A DNA stretch of 64,000 nt from an uncultured Nitrospirota bacterium. GTDB lineage: Bacteria > Nitrospirota > Nitrospiria > Nitrospirales > UBA8639. Under the pieces are notes generated by a model, which was not told the origin of the DNA, did no database searches, and saw only the letters and a program-made list of their open reading frames with translations. Shown one piece after another: positions 25,003 to 34,474 of the stretch. Position 1 is the first letter of the stretch, and each line of letters begins with the position of its first letter. The stretch lies in NCBI GenBank assembly GCA_937139405.1, contig CAKZPV010000048.1:1-64000 (forward strand), in the 5' to 3' direction. Both the position numbers and the translations under genes were made by a program.

Positions 25003-26265
25003 TCATTTGACACCAAGAGCGGGGCGCTGAACATACTCAGGATTCAAGCGCTGCGGGGTCAGCATCGATGGAGACAGTCCCCCTACTCTGTCGACCCTAT
25101 CAATTCCAGCCAGCTGGAGTGAATCGATAAGATCTTTGGGGTGAATCTTAAAGTCATAAGGAATATTACCTGAATGACTCGCCCCTTCTATGAGTGTTGA
25201 GTCCCCCTCTCTAGAACTCAGAAAGAAATAGTCCAGTTTGGCAGCTGTACTTAGCCGAAAACCATGATCAAGAACCTGAGTCGGAAGCAATTCGATCACG
25301 GGTGTGCCTTTCGAACAGAAGACCAAATTCGCAAGTCCACTACCATGGGGGAGTACTACGGCCTCAGCTTCCTGAAACAATTTTACTTGTTCTTGAAAAG
25401 AGAGTATTTCCAACTTCACCAGTGTGAACCCATATTCCTCAAGAATAGGAAGAATTTCATGTTCGTTCACAATCCGACGAAACAACGCATCAGCACGAGA
25501 AACATAGAGCCGCTTCGGAAAGGTTATCTCTGTCTTATCCACCTTCGATAGAAAGCTATTTCGGATAAAATCTATCACCCATTCAGGAAACTCTCGACCA
25601 TCCATTACTTCATGACAGGGGACAATAAGCGTTGAGGCTGAGAGTAACGGCACATCACTACAATTGATAATATTTGATTGAGGAACTAACTCAAGTAAAT
25701 CAAGAGTCTCTCTCTGGAATCGGTAATGGCACTGCAAATAAAATTTCTCAGGTTTTACACCTATATCCGATAGCATTTTCAGTCGAGGCAACAAATCAAA
25801 GAGCCAGTGAAAATAGGCATCATGATTGGAGGCAACAATTGCGGCGACTATTCCCTCTATTTTTTTTATAGGAGGAATAACGTGATAAGGATGACTCATC
25901 AGTCCACGTTGGATTTTTCGGCTAAAGCGATGAGAAGCCCCTTCTATCAAATATCCCGATTCGTCAAAAACGTACCCAGAGCAACTCACGAGACCGTTCC
26001 GGATTTCCAAGAGATGTCCCATGACCATGGGGCTTGTTGGAGTCGCATGCCAGCCAGCATTTCCTCGAATTGATCGCGGACCCTCCCTCGGAAAAACCGC
26101 TTGGTCCTTATAGGGAACAGGAAAAAATTCTTGGAATGATTTTTTTTTGACTGGCAGGATCCCAGTCCATCTAAAAATCAGTATCGGCTTGAAAAACAAG
26201 GCTGCAAGAGTGGCAACACGTTTCGCGAACTTAATGATTAGCTTCTGAAGATGATGGATATTCAT
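25003..26265 (-). CDS. GT61-family (DUF563) glycosyltransferase
   Basis: 420 residues. The family motifs are HDAYFHWLFDLLPRL (about 166-180), LYVSRADALFRRIVNE and the C-terminal HGSGLANLVFCSKGTPVIELLP, where GT61 normally has HGAGLTN. Such proteins add xylose, GlcNAc or other sugars. The frame opens with a TTG directly before the ATG at 26265; I use the ATG. It lies 144 bases upstream of the oxygenase gene on the same strand, and the two may form a pair. No membrane helix is apparent, apart from a basic N-terminus with a short hydrophobic stretch that may bind the membrane. Confidence 0.8.
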   Translation of the reverse strand: MNIHHLQKLIIKFAKRVATLAALFFKPILIFRWTGILPVKKKSFQEFFPVPYKDQAVFPREGPRSIRGNAGWHATPTSPMVMGHLLEIRNGLVSCSGYVFDESGYLIEGASHRFSRKIQRGLMSHPYHVIPPIKKIEGIVAAIVASNHDAYFHWLFDLLPRLKMLSDIGVKPEKFYLQCHYRFQRETLDLLELVPQSNIINCSDVPLLSASTLIVPCHEVMDGREFPEWVIDFIRNSFLSKVDKTEITFPKRLYVSRADALFRRIVNEHEILPILEEYGFTLVKLEILSFQEQVKLFQEAEAVVLPHGSGLANLVFCSKGTPVIELLPTQVLDHGFRLSTAAKLDYFFLSSREGDSTLIEGASHSGNIPYDFKIHPKDLIDSLQLAGIDRVDRVGGLSPSMLTPQRLNPEYVQRPALGVK

Positions 26266-26268
26266 CAA

Positions 26269-26608
26269 ATAAAATCCAGGGGAAGATTCCTACGGTGCAT
26301 TGAATACTTTCTTATGGCAAAGGAGATAGGCTCAATCTCATGAAAAATCCTCTAATCCTAATTAGACAGTGTAATGAAGCTTGGAAACAAACTTCTGAAT
26401 TCTGGTATATTCCACTCTCGTTATTTTTTTCAATAATTTTTATAATCGAATATTTTTCATCTCAGCAAAGATTTCTTCTCCATACCGACTAACAACCAAC
26501 GCGCTCTGATCCTCTCAACAAGGCGGAAGAACCAAGAAATATAATTTTACTCATCGAATCAAATTCTTATTTTGAACTGACCTCAAAAGTGGACAGCCAA
26601 ACCCTGGC
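26269..26608. other. AT-rich divergent intergenic region
   Basis: 340 bases between a leftward GT61 gene and a rightward FkbM gene. Apart from the possible small membrane protein at 26340-26492 I see nothing definite. It must hold two outward promoters. Confidence 0.45.
26340..26492 (+). CDS. possible 50-residue membrane peptide
   Basis: An ATG-initiated frame encodes a peptide with one clear hydrophobic segment (PLSLFFSIIFIIEYF, about residues 26-40). An AAAGGAG lies about 14 bases upstream, which is longer than ideal. It fits a single-pass small protein, but AT-rich intergenic sequence often gives such frames by chance. Function unknown. Confidence 0.3.
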   Translation: MKNPLILIRQCNEAWKQTSEFWYIPLSLFFSIIFIIEYFSSQQRFLLHTD

Positions 26609-27397
26609 ATGAAAAACCCGCTAAAAAAATACCGTAAGCCTTACAAGAGATATACTACACGTCTTCTGTCCAACAAGCAGTCTCGGTTTCTCCGTCCACT
26701 CTATCTCATATATGAGCTTTTTTTAAAAAGACATGGACAGCAATACTATTCTGGTTTTGGGGAAGACATCGTGCTCAAGAATATATTTCATCGAAAAAAT
26801 GAAGGCATTTACGTTGATGTTGGATGTTGGCACCCCAAATGGGGATCTAACACGTTTCTCCTCCATAAAAAGGGCTGGAAAGGCCTAAATATAGACATGG
26901 ACGATTTCAAGATAGACATGTTTAATATTGCAAGAAAAAATGCAACAAATTTATGTACCGCCGTCTCTGATTCAGAGAAGGACTTACAGTATTATTGTTC
27001 AAAAGATGATAGCTCGCTGAACACTCTAGATCAGAACTTTGCTGACGCGATGTTAAAGAATAAGCAGAAGCTCAAGTATGATGTAAAGCACATTCGTAGC
27101 AGACCTCTAGATGCAATTCTTGCCGAAACGCCCTATGCAGAACAAGAAATTGATTTGCTCACAATTGACGTGGAAGGGCATGAATTACCTGTTCTGCGAT
27201 CGCTTAATTTTGAAAAATACAAGCCAAAGGTTCTTGTGGTGGAATTACATGAAGAAAAAATTGAATCTATTCTTGAAAATGAAATTTATCAATATATTCA
27301 ATCCCAAAAATATGCACTCTTTTCCTGGGTGCTCCCGTCTTTGATATTTGTCAGAGAAGGGTATCTCACAGACAGTGCCGTTGTACCTTTTCCTTAG
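26609..27397 (+). CDS. FkbM-family SAM-dependent methyltransferase
   Basis: 262 residues. The FkbM fold is seen as the SAM loop IYVDVGCWHPKWGSNT (about 65-80), GLNIDMDD, and the family-specific IDLLTIDVEGHELPVLR (about 187-203) followed by VLVVELHEEK. FkbM enzymes O-methylate sugars or other hydroxyls. The local sequence is AT-rich compared with its neighbours (many AAA and ATA codons), which may show recent acquisition. It stands alone between a divergent GT61 gene and the MBOAT gene. Substrate is probably a surface-glycan sugar. Confidence 0.8.
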   Translation: MKNPLKKYRKPYKRYTTRLLSNKQSRFLRPLYLIYELFLKRHGQQYYSGFGEDIVLKNIFHRKNEGIYVDVGCWHPKWGSNTFLLHKKGWKGLNIDMDDFKIDMFNIARKNATNLCTAVSDSEKDLQYYCSKDDSSLNTLDQNFADAMLKNKQKLKYDVKHIRSRPLDAILAETPYAEQEIDLLTIDVEGHELPVLRSLNFEKYKPKVLVVELHEEKIESILENEIYQYIQSQKYALFSWVLPSLIFVREGYLTDSAVVPFP

Positions 27398-27584
27398 TGC
27401 AACTCTTGTACAGGGCTAAAAAGACCGTCTTTTGACCTCCAATACAAGTCTCATTTTACGAACCCCTCAAATATGTAACAACCCACCGAGTTGGCAATTC
27501 CCCTCCAACTCGTCAGTTTGGTTGCAGCCTGCCACAATCTACTGAAACGGATGCCGCCGCTCTACTTCATCACGAAAGACATCC

Positions 27585-29015
27585 ATGCAATTTAACTCAC
27601 TTATTTTTGCCGTATTCCTCTTCATCGTCTTTTTATTCTATTGGAGTTTACCCAACAAGCCCCTAGGAATACGCAATGCCTTTCTCCTGATCGCTAGTTA
27701 CATCTTTTATGGGTGGTGGGATTGGCATTTCCTAGGACTCATCCTGCTTAATTCGACCGTAGATTATGTCCTTGGGATGTCATTACACCAAACACAATCG
27801 AATAGAAGGCGGAAAATCTTACTTGGAATAAGCCTGACAACCAACTTAGGAATACTCGGATTTTTCAAATATTATGATTTCTTCATCAATTCGGCCATGG
27901 AATTTCTTCAGACAATCGGGTTACAGGCAAATTTTCATACCCTGGCGATTATTTTACCCGTTGGTATTTCGTTTTATACCTTTCAGACACTCAGTTACAC
28001 TATTGATATCTATCGCCGGAAAATCACTCCGACACATAATGTCATCGCATACTTTGCCTTTGTCAGCTTTTTTCCTCAACTTGTTGCCGGCCCAATTGAA
28101 CGCGCCAGTCACCTTCTCCCTCAATTTCTACAACGAAAAGTTTTTGATCTAGAACAAGCCAAAGATGGATTACGGCAAATTCTATGGGGGCTCTTCAAAA
28201 AAACGGTGATTGCAGACAATTTAGCCCCGTATGTCGATAAAATCTTTTCGAACTATGAAGCCTATTCAGGACCAATGTTACTCTTGGGAACAATCTATTT
28301 TGCTATACAAATATACTGTGACTTCAGCGGATATTCGGATATGGCGATAGGCACAGCCCGCCTTTTTGGGTTTGATCTCAAACGCAATTTCGCCTACCCC
28401 TATTTTTCAAGAGATATTGGAGAATTTTGGAGGCGCTGGCATATTTCCCTCTCCACTTGGTTCCGTGACTATGTGTATATTCCTCTAGGCGGCAACCGCA
28501 CCAGAACGTCTCTACAACACTTCTCAAATATTATCCTTACCTTTACGATTTCTGGGTTTTGGCACGGTGCGAACTGGACCTTTATCATATGGGGCTTCTT
28601 GAATGGCTTGTATTATCTCCCTCCTTCCTTACGAGACCCCCATACTCATCAGACAGAAGTCGTAGCGATGGGACGTTTTTTCCCAACTCCATTAGAGTTT
28701 TTTCAAATCTGTAGAACGTTTATCCTCATAGCATTCGCATGGATTTTTTTTCGAGCCACATCCTTTGCCCATGCCATCGGCTTTATTTCCCATATCGGAA
28801 CGAGTAGCTGGCTTGCCCCGTTACGACACACGAAAGGTCTATGGTATGTCCTTCTAATTCTTGTGATTGATTGGGTGCAGCGCGAGAAGCAACATCCCCT
28901 AGAAATTTCGAACTTACCTCGGTACACACGCTGGGGTATTTACTATATTATTTCAATTCTGGTTCTCTTTGTAGGCAAAACTGGCCATGTCCCATTCATC
29001 TATTTCCAATTCTAA
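27585..29015 (+). CDS. MBOAT-family O-acyltransferase (AlgI-like)
   Basis: 476 residues with about ten hydrophobic segments. AlgI/DltB-type proteins move an acyl group across the inner membrane to acetylate exported polysaccharide. Seen are FLFYWSLPNKP at the N-terminus, the conserved VGISFYTFQTLSYTIDIYR (about 126-144) and FFPQLVAGPIERASHLLPQ, DFSGYSDMAIG, REIG-like RDIGEFWRRWHISLSTWFRDYVYIP and the catalytic-histidine motif FWHGANWTFIIWG (about 325-337). The next gene overlaps its end by 29 bases and encodes an SGNH-type partner, as in alginate or peptidoglycan O-acetylation systems. Confidence 0.88.
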   Translation: MQFNSLIFAVFLFIVFLFYWSLPNKPLGIRNAFLLIASYIFYGWWDWHFLGLILLNSTVDYVLGMSLHQTQSNRRRKILLGISLTTNLGILGFFKYYDFFINSAMEFLQTIGLQANFHTLAIILPVGISFYTFQTLSYTIDIYRRKITPTHNVIAYFAFVSFFPQLVAGPIERASHLLPQFLQRKVFDLEQAKDGLRQILWGLFKKTVIADNLAPYVDKIFSNYEAYSGPMLLLGTIYFAIQIYCDFSGYSDMAIGTARLFGFDLKRNFAYPYFSRDIGEFWRRWHISLSTWFRDYVYIPLGGNRTRTSLQHFSNIILTFTISGFWHGANWTFIIWGFLNGLYYLPPSLRDPHTHQTEVVAMGRFFPTPLEFFQICRTFILIAFAWIFFRATSFAHAIGFISHIGTSSWLAPLRHTKGLWYVLLILVIDWVQREKQHPLEISNLPRYTRWGIYYIISILVLFVGKTGHVPFIYFQF

Positions 29016-30210
29016 AGTCAAAAAACATGCTTCGGGAGAAATTTGGCTCTTCTTGAGACGCATCCTCACGTTTCTTTTCCCATTTCTGATTATCAGCATC
29101 ATCCTGGAGTTCGGCTTATGGAAAACAGGCGATTTATGGGCTCCACAGTACGCACTTCACCAGCAACAAGCATCGGCCAATGAATCCATATACGGCCCTC
29201 GTTTTTTTTCTGACCAGTTTAATATTTATAAATTGTCTGGTATTCGATACCGACATCCCTCCATCTTAGTCATTGGAAGTTCTCGAGTCATGCAAATACG
29301 AGACATCATGTTCCATCCATTAGAAACAGAGTTTTACAACGGAGGAGGCTTACTCAGAAATGCGTTCGACCTTGAAGCCTTTGCAGCCATGCTCATGCGT
29401 GGGGAACTACCTTTACCAAAAGTCCTTATTATTGGCATTGATCCTTGGTGGCTTCGTACAAACTATGGGGAAACCACGTGGCTTCATGACTCAGATGAAC
29501 GCTTTAGCTTTGCGGGACACATTGAAGCATTCCGCCAAATCGTTAAAAAGGGTGCTTTCCAAAAAGTCTTTGCAGCAACCTCATCATTAAAGAGTCCAGT
29601 CTTCGGCCATGAAACTATTGGAACATTTGCTCGAATAGATGGAACCGGATTCAGGAAAGACGGAAGTAGTCTCTACCCTCCAAAAGTACTTTTAGAATTT
29701 ATGGAAACACCTATCTATGTGGACAGAGAATCTCCATCAATTATTGACCGCATACAAATGGCGAGAAGAGAATTCTCGCTTCCAGCCGTTATTGATGAAA
29801 AGCGAGTCAACCTTATTGTAAAAGCCTTGTCTCTCATCCAAAAAAAAGGAGTGGAAGTGCATGCCTTCATGCCTCCATTTTCAACAGAAGCATTTGAAGC
29901 ACTCGAAACGAGTCCTCCTTTAAACCAGTGGTGGGATTACTACAAAAATGAATTCCCTAAGTTACTAGAGAAAAACAACATTATGCTCGTTCCAGTCTCT
30001 CATCCTGTTCAATTCGATTTAAATGACACCTACATGTTTGATGGATGGCATCCCAGCGAAGTGTATATCGGTGATCTTATGAAAAGAATGATTGAACAAG
30101 CTCCAGATTCAAGTTACCTAAAAAACGTAAATATTGAGAACCTCACAGCATTGATCGAGAAAGCGTCCATTCCACTCACCTTTCATCTCCCTAGCACGTC
30201 ATATCCTTGA
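28987..30210 (+). CDS. SGNH/DltD-like partner of the MBOAT acyltransferase
   Basis: 407 residues. One N-terminal membrane segment (ILTFLFPFLIISIILEF, about 26-42) anchors a periplasmic domain. The SGNH blocks are ILVIGSSRVMQIR (serine about 99), IIGIDPWW and the C-terminal aspartate-histidine DGWHPSEVY. Proteins like AlgJ/AlgX/DltD transfer acetyl from the MBOAT protein to the glycan. The start overlaps the MBOAT stop by 29 bases, so coupled translation is likely. It has no other recognisable domain. Confidence 0.75.
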   Translation: MSHSSISNSKVKKHASGEIWLFLRRILTFLFPFLIISIILEFGLWKTGDLWAPQYALHQQQASANESIYGPRFFSDQFNIYKLSGIRYRHPSILVIGSSRVMQIRDIMFHPLETEFYNGGGLLRNAFDLEAFAAMLMRGELPLPKVLIIGIDPWWLRTNYGETTWLHDSDERFSFAGHIEAFRQIVKKGAFQKVFAATSSLKSPVFGHETIGTFARIDGTGFRKDGSSLYPPKVLLEFMETPIYVDRESPSIIDRIQMARREFSLPAVIDEKRVNLIVKALSLIQKKGVEVHAFMPPFSTEAFEALETSPPLNQWWDYYKNEFPKLLEKNNIMLVPVSHPVQFDLNDTYMFDGWHPSEVYIGDLMKRMIEQAPDSSYLKNVNIENLTALIEKASIPLTFHLPSTSYP

Positions 30211-30353
30211 GTCATTTTTAAAAGCACGAAAACAAATAAGAGAATACTCAAAGGAACTTCATAGGCTAAAGCTTACCAAATGGTAAGGGAACACCTAAGC
30301 TAATTTCTGTACAATGGCCACTGTTCTTATTCTTGATAGACTAGGATTGATCC

Positions 30354-31190
30354 ATGTCCTCGTACTTAAATTTTCTCAATGTCTTCCGAGACCAGAAGGT
30401 TCCACCAACCCTTCCGAGAAAAATTCGCCAACTCCAAAAACCACTAGGACTGGTGCTCCAAATGGCTTTTGTCAAAAAATTTGGCTCATTTGGAATGCAA
30501 CAACATTTTGATCTCATTTCCCGTCCACAGTATGCCTATGGCATGTTACGAGCAGCGGTGTTGGCCAAACAACTAGGAAAACAATCCACTACAGTTTGCG
30601 AATTTGGAGTGTGGAACGGTGACGGATTAGCGAAAATGGTGAAGATTGCTCCAAAAATCACCAAAGAATATGGCATCCATTTTAATATAGTGGGATTTGA
30701 ATCTGGGGAAGGACTCGCTCCCTCACTTACCCATAAGGATCACCCTGAGATTTGGGCGCCTGGGGCATTCGCATCGGCCAATATTCTTGATCTTGAACAA
30801 CGTTTTCGAGGTAAAGCTAAACTCAGAATTGGGAAAATTGAAGACACCGTCGATGGATTCTTGGATGATGTCTTCCTCCATGAAACCCCCATTGGCTTTA
30901 TCGCCATCGATGTGGATCGATACCAGGCGACAGTATCAACCCTCAGAGCCCTGAAAGGTTCAGCCGAAAAATATCTTCCCACGGTCAGTGTGTATTTAGA
31001 TGATATTGCTCAATATGAATCAAACAAATGGTGCGGGGAACTTGCTGCGATCCATGAGTTCAATGCCAACCATGATAGGCGGAAAATTGATGAAGACCGA
31101 ACGCTCTATGACCGTCCAATTACAAATGCCAAATGGCATAAAAAAATGTTTGCGATGCATTGTTTTGATCATCCTGCGAGACGAGAATAG
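30354..31190 (+). CDS. TylF-like SAM-dependent methyltransferase
   Basis: 278 residues. The class I SAM loop is CEFGVWNGDGLAKM (about 83-96), followed by VGFESGEGL for the ribose contact and IGFIAIDVDRYQ for a metal-type acidic site, like the TylF/macrocin O-methyltransferase family. The C-terminus is rich in histidine and charged residues. It lies 143 bases behind the SGNH gene on the same strand and faces a convergent SGNH hydrolase gene. It probably O-methylates a sugar of the surface glycan. Confidence 0.6.
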   Translation: MSSYLNFLNVFRDQKVPPTLPRKIRQLQKPLGLVLQMAFVKKFGSFGMQQHFDLISRPQYAYGMLRAAVLAKQLGKQSTTVCEFGVWNGDGLAKMVKIAPKITKEYGIHFNIVGFESGEGLAPSLTHKDHPEIWAPGAFASANILDLEQRFRGKAKLRIGKIEDTVDGFLDDVFLHETPIGFIAIDVDRYQATVSTLRALKGSAEKYLPTVSVYLDDIAQYESNKWCGELAAIHEFNANHDRRKIDEDRTLYDRPITNAKWHKKMFAMHCFDHPARRE

Positions 31191-31244
31191 ACATAAAACT
31201 CAGAATTTAAATTCAAGGGAAAATTTCCTCTTACCATCGTAGGT

Positions 31245-32381
31245 TTACCCTTTCTTCCTCAGTATATTCTGGAGATGATCCGCGACCAATTGTGCGAGGG
31301 CGTCAGAACCTTTTGGCACCACATGCACATGATCATCAAACGCCCAATCTTTTCCCGAGAGATGGGACGACGCATCAATTAAAATAGCTTCTTTCACAGC
31401 TGACACCTTCCGAACAATTTCGTCTAACTGCTCAAAGGTCTCAACCAATGCTTCATGGCTTAACCCGACATGATGATAGTCAATCCGTTTTCGTTGTTCT
31501 GGCGTAAGCACCTTGCTCCCATAGGGAAGTCGAGCTTGAGTCATGAGAATGGGTTCGGCGCCAATATTTCGAGCCAGATCAACAAACATTTCCATCGAAA
31601 GCTGATATTGTCGAAAGCCGTTAGGGTTGAGAGTGGCGATAGAATTTTGTGTATCTCCAGCCTTCCGCAACCCTTCCTTCCCAAACTTTAATTTAGTCTT
31701 GTAATAGATTCTTCTTAACACGGTGTAGAGTTGAGACCACTCACATAGCCAGCGATCAATGAAGCTACTATTGTGGATGCGCGGGTCAAATCCCTGGAGC
31801 GAAGGACGCAGGGTCCGCAGAACGGGCTTGGGTGAACTGAAGTATTTGATGTCATTCCATCCATTATAAATAAGAGCAAGATCTGGCTGGAACGCATAGC
31901 CTTCTGTGAATAATCTTCCAACTGACTCCAAAGAGGTATGCCCGATGACACCGGCATTAATCACTTCAATGTTCGAAAAACCCCTTTCCCGCAATTTACC
32001 TTCTACACGATGTGGCCAATCTTTTCCCTTAGTGCTTTTCGTGTCAAAAACAGCTGACCCTCCATAAATGACGACCCGAATGATTCCATCAGGTTTGTCG
32101 ACGTCAAAACTTTCCCCACGATAGCCTTGTTCATTGATTTCCCATATCAATTTTTTCTTCTTTCCAAATGGGTTATTCACGATTCGGGCTTCTTGCTTAA
32201 AGGCATGCCTGGCAAAGATGACAGGTTCATATTGCACTGATCTCTTTCTCAATACTTCAGGCGTGATTTCTCCATTTTTCACAAAAAGACGAACCCCTAC
32301 TTCTCCTAAGAGAATAAGGACTCCAATCGACAGAAAAATCACAAAAGCCGTGAATGCTCTTGTTTTTGGTGATGAAATCAT
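31245..32381 (-). CDS. membrane-anchored SGNH/GDSL hydrolase
   Basis: 378 residues. A hydrophobic N-terminal segment (AFVIFLSIGVLILLGEVGV, about 11-29) is followed by an SGNH domain: VVIYGGSAVFDTKS (catalytic serine about 112), NAGVIGHTS (block II glycine), YNGWND (block III asparagine) and FDDHVHVVPKG (aspartate-histidine). It would act in the periplasm as an esterase or acyltransferase. A kinase-like gene lies upstream on the same strand with a 62-base gap. Its partner glycan is unknown. Confidence 0.78.
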   Translation of the reverse strand: MISSPKTRAFTAFVIFLSIGVLILLGEVGVRLFVKNGEITPEVLRKRSVQYEPVIFARHAFKQEARIVNNPFGKKKKLIWEINEQGYRGESFDVDKPDGIIRVVIYGGSAVFDTKSTKGKDWPHRVEGKLRERGFSNIEVINAGVIGHTSLESVGRLFTEGYAFQPDLALIYNGWNDIKYFSSPKPVLRTLRPSLQGFDPRIHNSSFIDRWLCEWSQLYTVLRRIYYKTKLKFGKEGLRKAGDTQNSIATLNPNGFRQYQLSMEMFVDLARNIGAEPILMTQARLPYGSKVLTPEQRKRIDYHHVGLSHEALVETFEQLDEIVRKVSAVKEAILIDASSHLSGKDWAFDDHVHVVPKGSDALAQLVADHLQNILRKKG

Positions 32382-32443
32382 GATTCCCTACATACCCCTA
32401 TACACTGTCTAGAATTTCCGTGAGGGTTTTACTACAGACTACC

Positions 32444-33310
32444 CTACTTCCGAGGAATCCCATACCTTTCTTTGAAATCCTGACGAAGGCTGAAAAAACG
32501 TTGGTCACTATCGAGAATTTTTTCAACCCGGAAGAATACCCAATTGACCAAATCTTTACGCATAGCCTGATTCAATCGATGCATACCCGCCGCGCCAAAG
32601 TACCCAGAAAGGAATGCGAGAAGCTCACTCCGTTCCCCTCGCCCAAGAGTAAACGCTCCCTTAACCCAAATCTCTGCCAAAGTCTTTCCTCGGTGCTTTA
32701 ACGAAATATTTTCCCGACGAATCCGACCGCGTTCACGATCAATGACGACCACACTGCTCTGAAAAGACGTATAGTTCTGGGAAATGCATATTAAATCCCG
32801 CGGATGCACTTTCGACTCGATTCCCTTATTGTGCAAAATTCCCATTAACTCGCCATGTATCCACATGAGACGCCGACGAATTCGTATTGAGGCATCTCGA
32901 TAAACCTCCACAAATTCTTTTCCTACAACTTCCTCTACCAAAATAAAACCGGCTACAGGCCAACCTAGAACCCTATAATCCCCCCAAGCCACAGGATTCA
33001 TCACGGGAATTTCATGAGCACGAAATAACTCAAGGAGTAACTGTTCACGAGCCGTGTCCGAAAGAGGAGATTGAAGTCGACACCATGCATTGAGCACCAC
33101 TCTAATAGATTGCATGCCAGTTTGTTTAAGATAATACTTCTTTTTCTGTCCCCCTACGTCAAGATAAAGCATCCGGACATGTCGCTTGGAAGGGCGAGAC
33201 ACAAGCGTTCCTGACGAAAAATTGATGAAATCCTGAAATTCAGAAATGCCGATTGTCGCGAGGGGAAGTCTTTCGCTGTTATTGATGTGTAGACTCTTAT
33301 GAAAAAACAT
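32444..33310 (-). CDS. LPS-kinase-like protein (WaaP/Kdo-kinase type)
   Basis: 288 residues from the ATG at 33310, which has AAGGG 5 bases upstream; the frame also opens at 33373 with TTG. It shows a eukaryotic-type kinase fold: the nucleotide lysine in KKYYLKQTG, FILVEEV as the hinge, the catalytic loop in LHNKGIESKVHPRDLICI with histidine and aspartate, and VVIDRERGR as the metal-binding strand. This pattern fits the LPS core kinases (RfaP/WaaP, KdkA), which phosphorylate LPS sugars. Its neighbours are surface-glycan genes. The substrate is not known. Confidence 0.65.
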   Translation of the reverse strand: MFFHKSLHINNSERLPLATIGISEFQDFINFSSGTLVSRPSKRHVRMLYLDVGGQKKKYYLKQTGMQSIRVVLNAWCRLQSPLSDTAREQLLLELFRAHEIPVMNPVAWGDYRVLGWPVAGFILVEEVVGKEFVEVYRDASIRIRRRLMWIHGELMGILHNKGIESKVHPRDLICISQNYTSFQSSVVVIDRERGRIRRENISLKHRGKTLAEIWVKGAFTLGRGERSELLAFLSGYFGAAGMHRLNQAMRKDLVNWVFFRVEKILDSDQRFFSLRQDFKERYGIPRK

Positions 33311-33709
33311 GTGCCCTTCTGAAGAGAAGAAGCCGATGAATTTCGGATAGATAAAACAAAATAGCAATCTCAATCATGAAATTTTTGACGGCTCTACCTT
33401 CATTTATGAGTCATGAAGTAGGCATTTCCCCCAAGACAGTTCATTGTCGGAAATCCAGGAAAATGTTACCCTAAGCTGTCATCAATAATCTAATGATTAC
33501 AAACTGACAATCTTGCTTCTTTTTTTCAGCATGACTGAATTAGTGAACTGTTTTTAGCATATTCCTATCAACCTTTGACGATTCCCTAAGAATCTGCAAC
33601 ATTCCAAATGCTTCACTGGTTTCACCCATTCACGCCAATTACGCGATAAAAATTCGCCATCTGCTTTGTTGAACGAGCCTTGTCGACTGAACATTACGTC
33701 CTAACTCGC
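33311..33709. other. divergent intergenic region
   Basis: About 400 bases between the leftward kinase-like gene and the rightward phosphoglycerate-mutase gene. I see no RNA gene, hairpin or clear promoter elements in it. Confidence 0.45.
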
Positions 33710-34465
33710 ATGGCAATGCTTACAATACTCCGACACGGAAAGAGTCTATGGAATAAGGAGAAACGATTCACTGGATGGACAGATGTCACATTGAGCAACT
33801 CAGGCATTACCGAAGCGAAGCAGGCAGGCAGACTGCTTAAAGCTCGCGGGCTCACGTTTGACATTTGCTTTACCTCTTATCTGAATCGTGCTATTGAAAC
33901 TCTTGAGATCGTCCTTGATACCATGAAGTTATCTCATACGCCTATCCACAAAGATTGGCGCTTAAATGAACGGCACTACGGCGAACTCCAGGGTTTAAAA
34001 TGGTGGGAAGCCACAAAAAAATATGGAGCCAAACAGGTTCTCGCGTGGCAAAGAGATTTTGACGCGCCTCCCCCACCTCTGGCCCTAGTTGACCCTCGCT
34101 TTCCCGGCAATGACCCTCTCTATACGCATCTGGAATCAACAGGACTTCCTCAAAGTGAAAGCCTCAAAGACACGCTTGCACGCCTTCTACCCTTCTGGCA
34201 CGATATCGCGATACCCGAACTTCAGCGCGGAAAGAACGTCCTTATTGTGGCACATCATAATAGTCTACGAGGGTTAATGAAACACCTGGATAATATCAGT
34301 GACGCTGATATTGCGAATATTCGAATCCGCACTGCAGACCCAATACTGTATCAATTGAACGAAATAATGGCTCCTATAAGTCGAGAAAGTCTTAGGCCAC
34401 GCTCGACATTCAGCCGATTGTCTCAGAAAATATTAAGCCGTTGGCTTCAACGGATCTCAGGCTAG
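33710..34465 (+). CDS. gpmA: 2,3-bisphosphoglycerate-dependent phosphoglycerate mutase-like
   Basis: 251 residues from the ATG at 33710; the frame opens earlier with TTG at 33680. The phosphohistidine motif is ILRHGKSLWN, followed by RFTGWTDVTLSNSG, a hallmark of GpmA. LNERHYGELQGL and FDAPPPPLA are typical too, and the second histidine is in IVAHHNSLRGL, where most GpmA have HGNS. It converts 3- to 2-phosphoglycerate in glycolysis. Its location within glycan genes, 9 bases before a 2-oxoglutarate oxygenase gene, is unusual for a housekeeping enzyme, and it may act on another phosphate ester. Reaction type is sure; substrate in this context is not. Confidence 0.82.
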   Translation: MAMLTILRHGKSLWNKEKRFTGWTDVTLSNSGITEAKQAGRLLKARGLTFDICFTSYLNRAIETLEIVLDTMKLSHTPIHKDWRLNERHYGELQGLKWWEATKKYGAKQVLAWQRDFDAPPPPLALVDPRFPGNDPLYTHLESTGLPQSESLKDTLARLLPFWHDIAIPELQRGKNVLIVAHHNSLRGLMKHLDNISDADIANIRIRTADPILYQLNEIMAPISRESLRPRSTFSRLSQKILSRWLQRISG

Positions 34466-34474
34466 GAAGCAGGA

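Noticed and set aside
30272-30287. CTTACC-AAAT-GGTAAG as an operator or terminator
   Set aside because: A 6-bp inverted repeat is likely by chance in this length; no T-tract follows and it is 66 bases from the next start.
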